A stretch of DNA of 22,806 nucleotides, taken from NCBI GenBank assembly GCA_040514265.1, contig JBEVCD010000034.1, positions 1-22,806 on the forward strand, written 5' to 3'. The notes beneath the pieces were generated by a model, which saw only the letters and a list, made by a program, of their open reading frames with translations, ran no database searches and was not told the origin of the DNA. Shown here in pieces: positions 7,127 to 14,903 of the stretch. The position numbers and the translations under genes are program-made. This DNA comes from WYZ-LMO2 sp040514265 (GTDB lineage Archaea; Halobacteriota; Archaeoglobi; Archaeoglobales; Archaeoglobaceae). The number at the start of each line of letters is the position of its first letter. The stretch's first letter is position 1.

Positions 7127-8476
7127 CTCCCCGGGAACGTGGACGGGATAGACGGAAGTCAGGCATGCTAAGCAGAACCCCTCGCCTCCACACTTTTTAA
7201 GCGACCTAAGCAGTCCGTCGAGGCTGAGGTACGCGAGGCTGTCAGCTCCAAGTATCTTCGCTATCTCCTCCACCGCGTAGTTCGCCGCTATCAGCTCCTC
7301 CCTCGACTTCATGTCTATCCCGAAGTAGCACGGCGCCACTATCGGCGGACTCGCGACGCGGAAGTGGACTTCTCTGGCACCGGCTTTGCGCACCATCTCG
7401 ACTATCCTGCGGGACGTAGTTCCCCTGACTATGCTGTCGTCGACGAGTGCTACCTTCCGCCCGATCACGTTCCTCTTCACAACGTTCACCTTCAGCCTCA
7501 CGGAGCTCTCGCGGAGCTCCTGCTTCGGCATTATGAAGGTCCTCCCGACGTACCTGTTCTTTATGAGGCACTCCACGTACGGAATTCCGCTCTCCCTCGA
7601 AAAACCTATGGCAGCCGTTATCCCGCTGTCCGGAACGGCTGAGACTATTTCGGCATCGACCGGGGCTTCTCTGGCGAGCTGAGCACCCATGTTGCTCCTT
7701 GCCTCGTAAACGCTAACCCCGTCTATTACGGAGTCGGGACGCGCGAAGTATATGTACTCGAAGACGCATGCAGCCCTCCTTCTGCTCTCCGCGATCCTGA
7801 CGAACTCAAGGTCTTCGTCAATTATCACGGCTTCTCCGGGTTTGACGTCTCGAATGAACTTCCCTTCGAGCGCGTCTATTGCACAGCTCTCGCTCGCCAC
7901 CACAAAGCCGTCCTCAACTTCTCCTACGCACAGCGGTCGAAAGCCTAGGGGGTCGCGGAGGGCTATCAGCTTATCGTTTACGAGCAACGTGAGCGAGTAA
8001 CTTCCGACAAGTGTCGAAACTAAGCTTTCGAGCGCTTCAAAAACGTCGTGACTCATGAGGGCTTTCGAGAGTAGCTGGGCTATGACTTCCGAATCCGAGT
8101 CGGTCGTAAAAACACTGCCAGCGGATTCGAGCTGGAAGCGCAGCTGCGGGTAGTTTACGAGGTTTCCGTTGTGGGCTACGGCTATGCTTCCGACTTTTGA
8201 CTTTACCACGAAGGGTTGAGCGTTTTCGATACTCGACCTTCCGGTAGTGGAGTATCTGACATGCCCTACCGCAACTTTTCCCCTCAGCTCTTCGAGGTCC
8301 TCTCCCCGTATGACTTCAGAAACCAGACCCATTCCCTTCCTGACTCTGATGTCATCCCTGAAGCTCGCTATGCCAGCCGACTCCTGCCCGCGGTGCTGAA
8401 GGGAGAAGAGGGAGTAATATGCGTAAAGAGGAGTGAGGGAGTCGTCGCTGCAGTAAACTCCAACGATCCCGCACAT
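7082..8476 (-). CDS. purF: Amidophosphoribosyltransferase (glutamine PRPP amidotransferase)
   Basis: Catalyses the first step of purine synthesis: PRPP plus glutamine gives phosphoribosylamine. The 464 residues begin MCGIVGVY, so C2 becomes the N-terminal nucleophile once Met1 is removed. LQHRGQESAGI and HNGNLVN belong to the class II glutaminase domain. VALVDDSIVRGTTS is the PRPP-binding motif of the phosphoribosyltransferase domain. Cysteines in AACVFEY, PCYFGID and FCLACLT fit the structural [4Fe-4S] cluster of the Bacillus-type enzyme. The first codon overlaps the L37e stop by one base (TGATG), indicating translational coupling. After the usual end (SVYPVHV), a polar tail with DQHQHQYQE is encoded antisense to the membrane segment of the convergent zinc-ribbon gene. 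Confidence 0.95.
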   Translation of the reverse strand: MCGIVGVYCSDDSLTPLYAYYSLFSLQHRGQESAGIASFRDDIRVRKGMGLVSEVIRGEDLEELRGKVAVGHVRYSTTGRSSIENAQPFVVKSKVGSIAVAHNGNLVNYPQLRFQLESAGSVFTTDSDSEVIAQLLSKALMSHDVFEALESLVSTLVGSYSLTLLVNDKLIALRDPLGFRPLCVGEVEDGFVVASESCAIDALEGKFIRDVKPGEAVIIDEDLEFVRIAESRRRAACVFEYIYFARPDSVIDGVSVYEARSNMGAQLAREAPVDAEIVSAVPDSGITAAIGFSRESGIPYVECLIKNRYVGRTFIMPKQELRESSVRLKVNVVKRNVIGRKVALVDDSIVRGTTSRRIVEMVRKAGAREVHFRVASPPIVAPCYFGIDMKSREELIAANYAVEEIAKILGADSLAYLSLDGLLRSLKKCGGEGFCLACLTSVYPVHVPGESVWGEDQHQHQYQE

Positions 8477-8655
8477 CAGAGGCTCGACTTCTTCTTCTTA
8501 ACCCAGTTATAGCTCCTCCACTTCTTGCTCCTTCCGAAGCCGCAGGCTGCGCAGTAACCCTTTCTGCGGTGGAAGGCGTTTCTTCCACACCTCCTGCACC
8601 TGACGTGTGTCCTCCTCTTTCCCCTTTTACCCATCGAAGCAGTTCCGTCCGACAT
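8476..8655 (-). CDS. rpl37e: 50S ribosomal protein L37e
   Basis: A 59-residue basic zinc-ribbon ribosomal protein. The start GTASMGKRGKRRTH and the cysteines C20, C23, C35 and C38 (CRRCG and CAACGFG) match archaeal and eukaryotic L37e. The ATG at 8655 overlaps the LSm stop (TGATG). A GTG one codon earlier is possible but less likely. The gene sits between LSm and purF with one- to three-base overlaps on both sides, forming one transcription unit. Confidence 0.95.
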   Translation of the reverse strand: MSDGTASMGKRGKRRTHVRCRRCGRNAFHRRKGYCAACGFGRSKKWRSYNWVKKKKSSL

Positions 8656-8888
8656 CACTCACCCCCCGGAGCCGGTGATACGAAAACTACGGTGTCCCCC
8701 CTAATTACTATGCTGCCGACCTTCCTCACGACCTCACCGTTCTGGATCTCCTCGGCGTCGACGAGGACGAGGTTCATGTGGATGTCGTATCCGTCGAGTC
8801 TTCCTCTGAACTCCCTGCCACCCTTGAGCCTAACTATCACCGGCGACTTTAGCGACCTGTTGAGCACGTCGAGTGGTCTGGTCGGCAT
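8655..8888 (-). CDS. Sm-like RNA-binding protein (archaeal LSm/SmAP1)
   Basis: A 77-residue Sm-fold protein. Sm1 is seen in SPVIVRLKGGREFRGRLDGYDIHMNLVLVDAEE, quoted here as SPVIVRLKGGREFRGRL followed by DGYDIHMNLVL. Sm2 is seen in GSIVIRGDTVVFVSP. Such proteins form heptameric rings that bind U-rich RNA, with a role in RNA metabolism. It opens the LSm-L37e-purF operon. A TATA box (8921-8930, minus strand) and a GAGGGG ribosome binding site a few bases upstream support the ATG at 8888. Confidence 0.95.
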   Translation of the reverse strand: MPTRPLDVLNRSLKSPVIVRLKGGREFRGRLDGYDIHMNLVLVDAEEIQNGEVVRKVGSIVIRGDTVVFVSPAPGGE

Positions 8889-8920
8889 TCTCTATCCCCT
8901 CACAACTCCGACGTCTGCAG

Positions 8921-8930
8921 CTTATTTAAA
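8921..8930 (-). promoter_or_regulatory. TATA box of the LSm-L37e-purF operon
   Basis: On the minus strand TTTAAATAAG lies about 37 bases before the LSm ATG, leaving a short leader that holds a GAGGGG ribosome binding site. Confidence 0.6.
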
Positions 8931-8944
8931 CGTATCGTAGAAGA

Positions 8945-8956
8945 CTTCAGTTGAAG
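8945..8956. repeat. Palindrome CTTCA-GT-TGAAG upstream of the LSm promoter
   Basis: A perfect five-base inverted repeat with a two-base centre. It lies 15 bases upstream of the LSm TATA box and just beyond the end of the polyferredoxin gene. It could be an operator or activator site, or part of a weak terminator; the sequence does not decide. Confidence 0.35.
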
Positions 8957-8982
8957 CCATGTAAGTTTAAAAAGGTTTGAAA

Positions 8983-10053
8983 TTACTCTACGATTTCCTT
9001 CACGCTAATGCCGGAAACGGGGCAGTTAGCAACGCACAAGCCGCAAGCCGTGCAGACGATGCTCTCCTTCTCAAAGACGTTTCCGTTCACGATCTCTATC
9101 GTCTCTCTCCCGAGCGGGCAGATGCTCTCGCAGAGCCCGCAGCCTATGCAGGCGTCGTTAGTCTTTATGATCTTCTTCCTAGCCCTCTCGACCTTCCTGA
9201 ACTCGATTTCTATCTCCTCCGGCAGCCACCTCGATATCTCTATCGCTCCTCCGGGGCAGAAGCGCATGCACGTTCCGCAGAAGTTGCAGCGGGTGTTGAA
9301 GACCACAACCTTCCCGGGCTCGTAGCGGTATTCGATAGCCTCGTTCGGGCAAACGTCTCTGCAGACGGTGCAGTCCACGAGGCACCTCTCAGCGTGCCAC
9401 TTCTGGTTTCCTTCGAAGAGTTTCCTGACGCTGACCGCATTAAACGGGCAGACTTCCTCACACATTCCGCACATCGAGCAGGAGGTCTCATCGACTATGA
9501 CCTCGCCGCCAACAGCGTTTTTCGCTTCGCCGAATATTCTGCAGGAGTCGCAGCGTACTTCGATCGCTCCCGTCGGGCAGATCTTGGAGCACATCTCGCA
9601 GTATATGCACTTCTCGACGTCGACTGTCGGCCTGCCCTTGTAGACGTTTACGGCTTTCGTTGGGCAGATTTCAACGCACATTCTGCACTCTATGCACCCC
9701 TCTTTAACCTCGATGCTCCCCGTTCTGAGCTTCGCCTTATCTATGACTCTCGCAACCTTGATAGCGTTGCGCGGGCAGACCCTCTCGCATATACCGCACA
9801 GTCTGCAGTTCTCGTCTATCGTGACCTTTCTGAATCCTAGTTCTTCTAAGAGCTCTCTGTAAACGCTGCCGCTGTGCCTTAAAGCGCCGAACATGCAGAA
9901 GTCACTGCAGATTCCGCAGTCTATGCAGTTCTCCTTTATTAGCGCTTCGAAGTGATCTTCGTTGCGGTAGATCGTTATCACCTGCTTCGGACAGACCTCC
10001 TCGCATATTCCACATCCTACGCACTTCTCGGCAGCGTGTTGCAGCTCTCTCAT
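8983..10053 (-). CDS. Polyferredoxin with ten [4Fe-4S]-type motifs
   Basis: A 356-residue protein made almost entirely of ferredoxin repeats, with no membrane segment or other domain. Ten CxxCxxCxxxC motifs can be read in order: CVGCGICEEVC, CIDCGICSDFC, CRLCGICERVC, CIECRMCVEIC, CIYCEMCSKIC, CSMCGMCEEVC, CLVDCTVCRDVC (with one extra residue), CNFCGTCMRFC, CIGCGLCESIC and CTACGLCVANC. An additional CDSC pair follows the fifth. It should carry up to ten clusters and act as an electron wire. It resembles the polyferredoxins MvhB/VhuB and FwdF of methanogens, but no hydrogenase or formylmethanofuran dehydrogenase gene is adjacent, so the partner is unknown. A TATA box lies directly upstream. The Fe-S assembly genes sufCB are divergent from it across 114 bp. 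Confidence 0.9.
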   Translation of the reverse strand: MRELQHAAEKCVGCGICEEVCPKQVITIYRNEDHFEALIKENCIDCGICSDFCMFGALRHSGSVYRELLEELGFRKVTIDENCRLCGICERVCPRNAIKVARVIDKAKLRTGSIEVKEGCIECRMCVEICPTKAVNVYKGRPTVDVEKCIYCEMCSKICPTGAIEVRCDSCRIFGEAKNAVGGEVIVDETSCSMCGMCEEVCPFNAVSVRKLFEGNQKWHAERCLVDCTVCRDVCPNEAIEYRYEPGKVVVFNTRCNFCGTCMRFCPGGAIEISRWLPEEIEIEFRKVERARKKIIKTNDACIGCGLCESICPLGRETIEIVNGNVFEKESIVCTACGLCVANCPVSGISVKEIVE

Positions 10054-10074
10054 CGCACTCGCCCGCTTCTGCTA

Positions 10075-10085
10075 TGTATATAAAA
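10075..10085 (-). promoter_or_regulatory. TATA box of the polyferredoxin gene
   Basis: On the minus strand TTTTATATACA lies about 25 bases before the ATG at 10053, consistent with a leaderless or nearly leaderless mRNA. Confidence 0.65.
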
Positions 10086-10106
10086 TTTTTGATCGAGAAA
10101 TATGAA

Positions 10107-10134
10107 TGTATTTAGCATACAAATACGTTTGTAT
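10107..10134. promoter_or_regulatory. Operator-like palindromes upstream of sufC
   Basis: ATACAAA-TACG-TTTGTAT (10117-10134) is a perfect seven-base inverted repeat. It overlaps a second one, TGTAT-TTAGC-ATACA (10107-10121). Together they make three TGTAT half-sites in alternating orientation, ending five bases before the sufC TATA box. The location fits a regulator site for iron or Fe-S control; the binding protein is unknown. Confidence 0.55.
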
Positions 10135-10138
10135 AATG

Positions 10139-10147
10139 TTTTTTAAA
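10139..10147 (+). promoter_or_regulatory. TATA box of sufCB
   Basis: TTTTTTAAA is centred about 25 bases before the sufC ATG at 10168, so the transcript is probably leaderless. Confidence 0.65.
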
Positions 10148-10167
10148 GTCTCCACTTCAGTTCGCCC

Positions 10168-10920
10168 ATGGACGTGCTCCGAATCGTGAACCTCGGAGTC
10201 GAGGTCGGGGGGAGGAGGATCCTCGAAAACGTGAACCTCTACATCCGCGAGGGCGAGACCTACGCACTCTTCGGACCCAACGGTAGCGGAAAGAGCACAC
10301 TTCTCAACACGATCGTCGGGAATCCGGCTTACAGAGTCGTCAGCGGCAGGATAATGTTCAAGAAGAGGGACATAACCGACCTACCTACGGACGAAAGGAT
10401 ACGCATGGGTATGGGCATAGCGTTCCAGAACCCGCCGAAAATAAGCGGCGTCAAGCTCATCGACGTCCTCCGCTTCTGCGCGAGGATCGGAGGTTACAGT
10501 GAGAGGGAGATAATGGAGTTCGCCGAAATGCTCAAGATGAAGGATCACCTCTATCGAGAGATAAACGTCGGCTTCTCCGGAGGAGAGGTCAAGCGTTCCG
10601 AGCTCCTGCAGCTGATGCTTATGAACCCGGACTTCGTGATGCTCGACGAGCCGGACAGCGGCGTCGATCTGGAGAACATAGCGCTCATAGGCGAAGCCAT
10701 AAAGGGGTTGCTCGAGAGGGACAAGCCTAAAGACGGGAGGAAGAAAGCTGGCATAATAATAACGCACCAGGGTCACATACTCGAATACGTCGACGCAGAC
10801 TACGGGGTCATCATGTACAACGGTCGTGTGGCGTGCATCGGCGACCCGCAAGATATATTGAGACAGGTTAGAAAGTACGGTTACGAGGGGTGTTTGGAGA
10901 GATGCCTGAGAGAGATGTAA
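10168..10920 (+). CDS. sufC: Fe-S cluster assembly ATPase SufC
   Basis: A 250-residue ABC-type ATPase that powers the SufBC(D) scaffold during Fe-S cluster assembly in the cytosol. The Walker A motif is GPNGSGKST (residues 36-44). The Q-loop is in AFQNPP (85-90). The signature motif FSGGE is at 136-140 and Walker B (VMLDEPDSGVD) at about 157-167. The D-loop with SGVD and the following switch histidine (IITHQGH) are typical of SufC. The ATG at 10168 follows the TATA box by 25 bases. The gene's 3' end overlaps the sufB start by 19 bases. No sufS or sufU is next to it, as is common in archaea with only sufCB. Confidence 0.95.
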   Translation: MDVLRIVNLGVEVGGRRILENVNLYIREGETYALFGPNGSGKSTLLNTIVGNPAYRVVSGRIMFKKRDITDLPTDERIRMGMGIAFQNPPKISGVKLIDVLRFCARIGGYSEREIMEFAEMLKMKDHLYREINVGFSGGEVKRSELLQLMLMNPDFVMLDEPDSGVDLENIALIGEAIKGLLERDKPKDGRKKAGIIITHQGHILEYVDADYGVIMYNGRVACIGDPQDILRQVRKYGYEGCLERCLREM

Positions 10921-12002
10921 TCTCGGAGGAAGAGAGGGATAGACTCAGAAACGTCGGAGTGGAGCTGGATCCGTCCAAGAGGAGCGGAACTTTCCTGCAG
11001 GAGGACCAGTTCGTCAGAACGTCCGCGTCCTTCCTAGAGGGCGTCGAGATTATGAGCGTTAAAGAGGCACTGCAGAAGTACGACTGGTTGCACGAATACT
11101 TTTGGGGCGTTATGCGAAAGGACCAGGACGAGTTCACGAGGGAAGTTGCGGAGGCTGAGGACTTCAACGGCTACTTCATCCGCTCGCTGCCGGGGGCTAA
11201 GGTTGAGATACCCGTCGAGGCTTGCCTCTACCTCAAGAGGGTCGGAAAGCAGAAGGTCCACAACATAATAATAGCGGAAGAGGACTCGGAGCTGAACGTC
11301 ATAACCGGGTGCACCGCTCATCCAGCAGCTGTGGGCATGCACATAGGTATCTCGGAGTTCTACGTCAAGAAGAACGCGAAGCTGACGTTCACGATGATAC
11401 ACTCGTGGCACCAAGCCGTCGAGGTCAGACCGAGGACGGCTGTTAGAGTAGAAGAGGGTGGAACGTACATAAGCAACTACGTTCTTCTCAACCCGGTAAA
11501 GCTTGTTCAGACTTACCCAACTGCTTACGTGGAAAAGGACGGCAGAGTGGTGTTCAGCAGCGTAATCGTAGCGCTGGAAGGGAGCGAAATCGATGCCGGA
11601 TCGAGGGCTATTCTGAGGAGCGAAAACGCGAGTGCGGAGATAATTTCTAGGACGATAAGCAGAGGTGGGAGGGTCATCGCGAGGGGACACATAGTGGGAG
11701 AGGCGCCGAACGTCAAGGGGCATCTGGAGTGCAGAGGTTTGATGCTTTCGGAGGATGGCACAATACTGGCGATTCCGGAGCTCGAAGCCAGGCACCCGAA
11801 CGTTGAACTGAGCCACGAGGCTGCGATAGGGAAGATAGCTGAGGAGGAGATATTCTACCTCATGACTAGAGGTCTGAGTAGGGACGAGGCGACTTCGGCC
11901 ATAGTCAGGGGATTCATGGAGATCGAAATAAAGGGGTTGCCGGAAACCCTCAAGGCGGCGATAGATCAGGCGATATCGGCTGTCGAAAAGGAGCTGTTCT
12001 GA
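10902..12002 (+). CDS. sufB: Fe-S cluster assembly scaffold SufB/SufD
   Basis: A 366-residue SufB/D-family protein, partner of SufC. The middle region is a long beta-helix (ELNVITGCTAHPAAVGMHIG, then VEEGGTYISNYVLL). The C-terminal helical segment with ELSHEAAIGKIAEEEIFYL matches the SufC-binding end of the family. The cysteine in KGHLECRGL lies where SufB proteins carry their functional cysteine near the scaffold site. The ATG at 10902 is chosen: a GAGGGGTG-like ribosome binding site stands nine bases before it, and the alternative GTG at 10890 adds only four residues. It overlaps sufC by 19 bases, so co-translation is likely. I cannot firmly separate SufB from SufD by eye; as the sole copy here it probably acts as SufB. 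Confidence 0.9.
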   Translation: MPERDVISEEERDRLRNVGVELDPSKRSGTFLQEDQFVRTSASFLEGVEIMSVKEALQKYDWLHEYFWGVMRKDQDEFTREVAEAEDFNGYFIRSLPGAKVEIPVEACLYLKRVGKQKVHNIIIAEEDSELNVITGCTAHPAAVGMHIGISEFYVKKNAKLTFTMIHSWHQAVEVRPRTAVRVEEGGTYISNYVLLNPVKLVQTYPTAYVEKDGRVVFSSVIVALEGSEIDAGSRAILRSENASAEIISRTISRGGRVIARGHIVGEAPNVKGHLECRGLMLSEDGTILAIPELEARHPNVELSHEAAIGKIAEEEIFYLMTRGLSRDEATSAIVRGFMEIEIKGLPETLKAAIDQAISAVEKELF

Positions 12003-12062
12003 TCAGGGAGTACAGCCGTCATCATCGCTCTGCTCAGCTTCTGCCAGATTCATCACCCAAAA

Positions 12063-12070
12063 CTTTTATC
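12063..12070 (+). promoter_or_regulatory. TATA-like box of cysS
   Basis: CTTTTATC lies 26-33 bases before the cysS ATG at 12096, with no clear ribosome binding site, so a leaderless or nearly leaderless transcript is likely. Confidence 0.5.
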
Positions 12071-12095
12071 CGCGACACCTTAAAAGCGTGCCGGT

Positions 12096-13484
12096 ATGAG
12101 GATATACAACACCCTCACGAGAAGACTCGAAGAGCTTGAAGGTGAGCGAATCCGCATCTACGTGTGCGGAATAACGGCTTACGATTACTCCCACATAGGT
12201 CACGCGAGGAGTGCTGTCGTATTCGACACGCTCCGCCGCTACCTCGAATATAAGGGCTTCGAAGTCACGTTTGTTCAGAACTTCACGGACGTAGACGACA
12301 AGATAATACGAAGGGCTGTTGCTGAAGGGAAGACGCAGAAGGAGATCGCGGAACGCTTCATAGCCGAATACTTCAGAGATCTGGAGTCCCTGAACGTGAG
12401 GAGAGCCGACTACCATCCGAGGGTGACGGAGTTCATCGGGGAGATAATCGAGTTCATAAAGGTTCTCATCGAGAAGGGGTACGCCTACGTGGTCGACGGC
12501 GACGTTTACTTCCACGTTCCGAAGTTCGATAAGTACGGCGAGCTGTCGAAGCAGAGCGTCGAGGAGCTGAACAGGCACCGCATCGAGCCCGACCCGCGGA
12601 AAAAGGACGTGAAGGACTTCGCGCTCTGGAAGGCTGCGAAGGACGAAGACTTCGCAGCACAAGCTGTGTTCGACTCGCCATGGGGAAAAGGTCGACCGGG
12701 CTGGCACATAGAGTGCTCCGTAATGTCCTCGAAGATCCTCGACGTCCCCTTCGAGATCCACGGAGGTGGGAAGGACCTGATCTTTCCGCACCACGAGAAC
12801 GAGAGGGCTCAGAGCTACGCTTATTACGGCGTAGAACCCGTGAAGATATGGATGCACAACGACTTTGTTACGGTTGGCGGCGAGAAGATGAGCAAGAGTC
12901 TCGGAAACATCGTGAGGATACGGGATGCAGTCAAAAAATACGGCGGGGAGGTCCTCCGATACTTCCTACTGACAGCCCACTACCGCAGTCCGATAGACTA
13001 CAGCGAGGCTTCGATAGAGGCTGCGAGGAAAGCTTACGAAAGGCTCCGGAACTCGCTGCTCAACCTCGACATGGAGATAGCCTACCTCAAGACCTTCGGG
13101 ATCGACAGAGATGGCAAAATCGAAGTCGATAATTTCGTGAGCGAGTTCGAAGCTGCGATGGACGACGACTTCAATACTGCGAAGGCTATCGCCGTCCTCC
13201 ACGAATTCGCATCCGAAATCAACAGAAGGCTCTTCGAAGCCTCGCTCGAAAGTCTCGAAAGAAGCTTCGAAGCCTTCAAAAAACTGTGCTGGGTCCTCGG
13301 GATCTTCGAAAACTATCGAAGGGTTCCGGTTCTGAGCGAGGAGGAGGCGAAGCTCGTGAAGCTCCGTGAGGATGCGAGGCTTGCGAGGAATTTCGAGCTC
13401 GCCGACAGGATTCGCGAGGAGTTCGCCGCAAAAGGGTTAAAACTCGTGGACACGAGGTTCGGGACGAGGTGGTACCTTGCCTAA
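12096..13484 (+). CDS. cysS: Cysteinyl-tRNA synthetase
   Basis: A class I aminoacyl-tRNA synthetase of 462 residues that charges tRNA-Cys. C24 in YVCGITAYDY and C/H residues in WHIECSVMS and HHENERAQS form the active-site zinc centre that selects cysteine. The HIGH signature is residues 33-36 and KMSKS is 264-268. The C-terminal part has the helical bundle and anticodon-binding region (ARLARNFELADRIREEFAAK). Full length for the family. Its stop lies inside the first codons of the next gene (eight-base overlap), so cysS and the DUF457-like gene are probably co-transcribed. Confidence 0.96.
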   Translation: MRIYNTLTRRLEELEGERIRIYVCGITAYDYSHIGHARSAVVFDTLRRYLEYKGFEVTFVQNFTDVDDKIIRRAVAEGKTQKEIAERFIAEYFRDLESLNVRRADYHPRVTEFIGEIIEFIKVLIEKGYAYVVDGDVYFHVPKFDKYGELSKQSVEELNRHRIEPDPRKKDVKDFALWKAAKDEDFAAQAVFDSPWGKGRPGWHIECSVMSSKILDVPFEIHGGGKDLIFPHHENERAQSYAYYGVEPVKIWMHNDFVTVGGEKMSKSLGNIVRIRDAVKKYGGEVLRYFLLTAHYRSPIDYSEASIEAARKAYERLRNSLLNLDMEIAYLKTFGIDRDGKIEVDNFVSEFEAAMDDDFNTAKAIAVLHEFASEINRRLFEASLESLERSFEAFKKLCWVLGIFENYRRVPVLSEEEAKLVKLREDARLARNFELADRIREEFAAKGLKLVDTRFGTRWYLA

Positions 13485-13884
13485 CAGACTCGGTCACATC
13501 GGCGCGTCGCTGACGCTCAGCCTATTTTTCCCTCCCGACGTCACGCTCATAGCCGCTCTCCTCAGTCTCTCTCCAGACACCGATCTCGTCTTGGGCTTAA
13601 AGCACCGCGAGTACACACACAATGTCGCTTTCGCATCCTTAGTCGCTGCCGTCGCGCTAGTCCTATTCGGAAGAACCGTAGCAATCGCGAGCTTTGCGGC
13701 AGTGCTGCTCCACATCCTCCTCGACCTTACGACGAAGCAGAAGTTTCCGGCTCTTTTCCCTCTTTCAAGAAAGCGGTACGGTCTGAGGCTTTTTAGGAGC
13801 AACAGCACCCTGCTAAACTCATCGCTCCTCGTTGTAGGCGTACTCGTGTTTGTATGGGGGAACGGTTATGCTGTTCACACTTGA
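13477..13884 (+). CDS. Small membrane protein, YdjM/DUF457-like predicted metal-dependent hydrolase
   Basis: A 135-residue integral membrane protein with about four hydrophobic segments (about residues 13-30, 50-64, 66-85 and 115-130). Conserved polar residues typical of DUF457/YdjM proteins lie between them: the histidine in RLGHIGASL, SPDTDLVLG, HREYTHN and HILLDL. The family is annotated as metal-dependent membrane hydrolase, but activity is unproven. The start is a TTG at 13477 that overlaps the end of cysS. The 3' end overlaps the next gene by 17 bases. Tight packing suggests one transcript from cysS to the flavoprotein, but no functional link is evident. Confidence 0.65.
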   Translation: MPNRLGHIGASLTLSLFFPPDVTLIAALLSLSPDTDLVLGLKHREYTHNVAFASLVAAVALVLFGRTVAIASFAAVLLHILLDLTTKQKFPALFPLSRKRYGLRLFRSNSTLLNSSLLVVGVLVFVWGNGYAVHT

Positions 13885-14887
13885 CGTCGGTTCCGGAACG
13901 CAGGACTTCCTACTCTACAGCGACGAAAACATAAGGAACTGTCTCAAGGTTATACTCCCGTCGCCGACGCGGATAGTGGGTGAGAAGATAAGGAGGAGCA
14001 ACGCGGACGTTTACCTCTACGGCTACACGATGGGGGGCGGAGCTGTAACCGCAGCTGTTAGAGAGCACCTGGCGAAGGGTTACAGGGTGTTCGCCACAGA
14101 AAGAGCTGCGAGGACGTTCGCGGATGACGTGGAGAAGGTTAAGAAGATGGGAGTGATCGTGGGAAGACCGAGGGGAAGGGTCGTGGCGATAGAAACGAGG
14201 GACGTCGATCTGAGGCTGTTCTCGAAAATTCTTGGCTCCGTAGGGTACGAAATGCCGGAGCTCTTCGGAATAGCTGTTCAGGATCACGGCTTCTCGCCGC
14301 ATGAGAGCAACCGCGTGTTCAGGTTCAGAGCGTTCGAGAGGAGAATCTCTAAAGACTCCAGGCTCGCGTCGCTGGTTTTTCGGAGCCGCGAGATACCGGA
14401 GGAGTTCAACAGGATGCGGGACGCCGCAGCCTGCGTTACGGACGAGATCGATGCGGAGGTTTACGTCGTAGATACGGCTTTCGCAGCCATAGCAGGCTGC
14501 GCGGCTTTTGCCAGACTTCCAGCCCTGCTCGTGAACTTCGGAAACTCGCACATAACAGCCGCTGTGGTCGACGAGGACATGAGGATTGCAGCTCTGCTGG
14601 AGCACCACACGAGCGTGATGCTCAAGAGAGGAACCAAAGCGATCAGAGAAATGCTCGAATCCTTCAAAAAGGGTAAGCTAAACTTCGAAGATGTGTTTAG
14701 AGATGGCGGACACGGGTGCTTCGTCAGGGAAACGCTTGACGTCGTCGACGAGGTTTGCACCGGTCCGAACGCGTGGGTTTCAGACATCAGGCAAACCGGC
14801 GGAGACCCGATGATCGTCGGAAACCTTGGGATCATACTACTGCTCTCCGAGCTCGGCGTCGTTGAGATGCCAAAGGTTATCTTCTGA
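13868..14887 (+). CDS. DUF1786 protein (ASKHA-like, unknown function)
   Basis: A 339-residue protein. LFTLDVGSGTQDFLLY at the N-terminus resembles the phosphate-1 loop of the actin/Hsp70/sugar-kinase fold. LLVNFGNSHITAAVVDEDM around residue 230 resembles the second phosphate loop, and NAWVSDIRQTGGDPMIVGNLG lies near the end. These fit DUF1786, found in archaea and some anaerobic bacteria and often mislabelled as a pyruvate formate-lyase activating enzyme; no radical SAM cysteine motif is present here. ATP binding is inferred. The ATG at 13868 begins the conserved block; an earlier codon at 13850 would add six residues. It ends 16 bases before the flavoprotein gene. Confidence 0.75.
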   Translation: MLFTLDVGSGTQDFLLYSDENIRNCLKVILPSPTRIVGEKIRRSNADVYLYGYTMGGGAVTAAVREHLAKGYRVFATERAARTFADDVEKVKKMGVIVGRPRGRVVAIETRDVDLRLFSKILGSVGYEMPELFGIAVQDHGFSPHESNRVFRFRAFERRISKDSRLASLVFRSREIPEEFNRMRDAAACVTDEIDAEVYVVDTAFAAIAGCAAFARLPALLVNFGNSHITAAVVDEDMRIAALLEHHTSVMLKRGTKAIREMLESFKKGKLNFEDVFRDGGHGCFVRETLDVVDEVCTGPNAWVSDIRQTGGDPMIVGNLGIILLLSELGVVEMPKVIF

Positions 14888-14903
14888 CGATCGAACTCGA
14901 CGC

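Noticed and set aside
8964..8975. Terminator after the polyferredoxin gene
   Set aside because: Only a run of five T on the minus strand and no stable structure; too weak to call, although termination here is possible.
12066..12857. Long minus-strand open frame opposite cysS
   Set aside because: Shadow of the strongly biased cysS codons; the translation has no recognisable domain. The same applies to other long antisense frames such as 11034-11816 opposite sufB and 13910-14608 opposite the DUF1786 gene.
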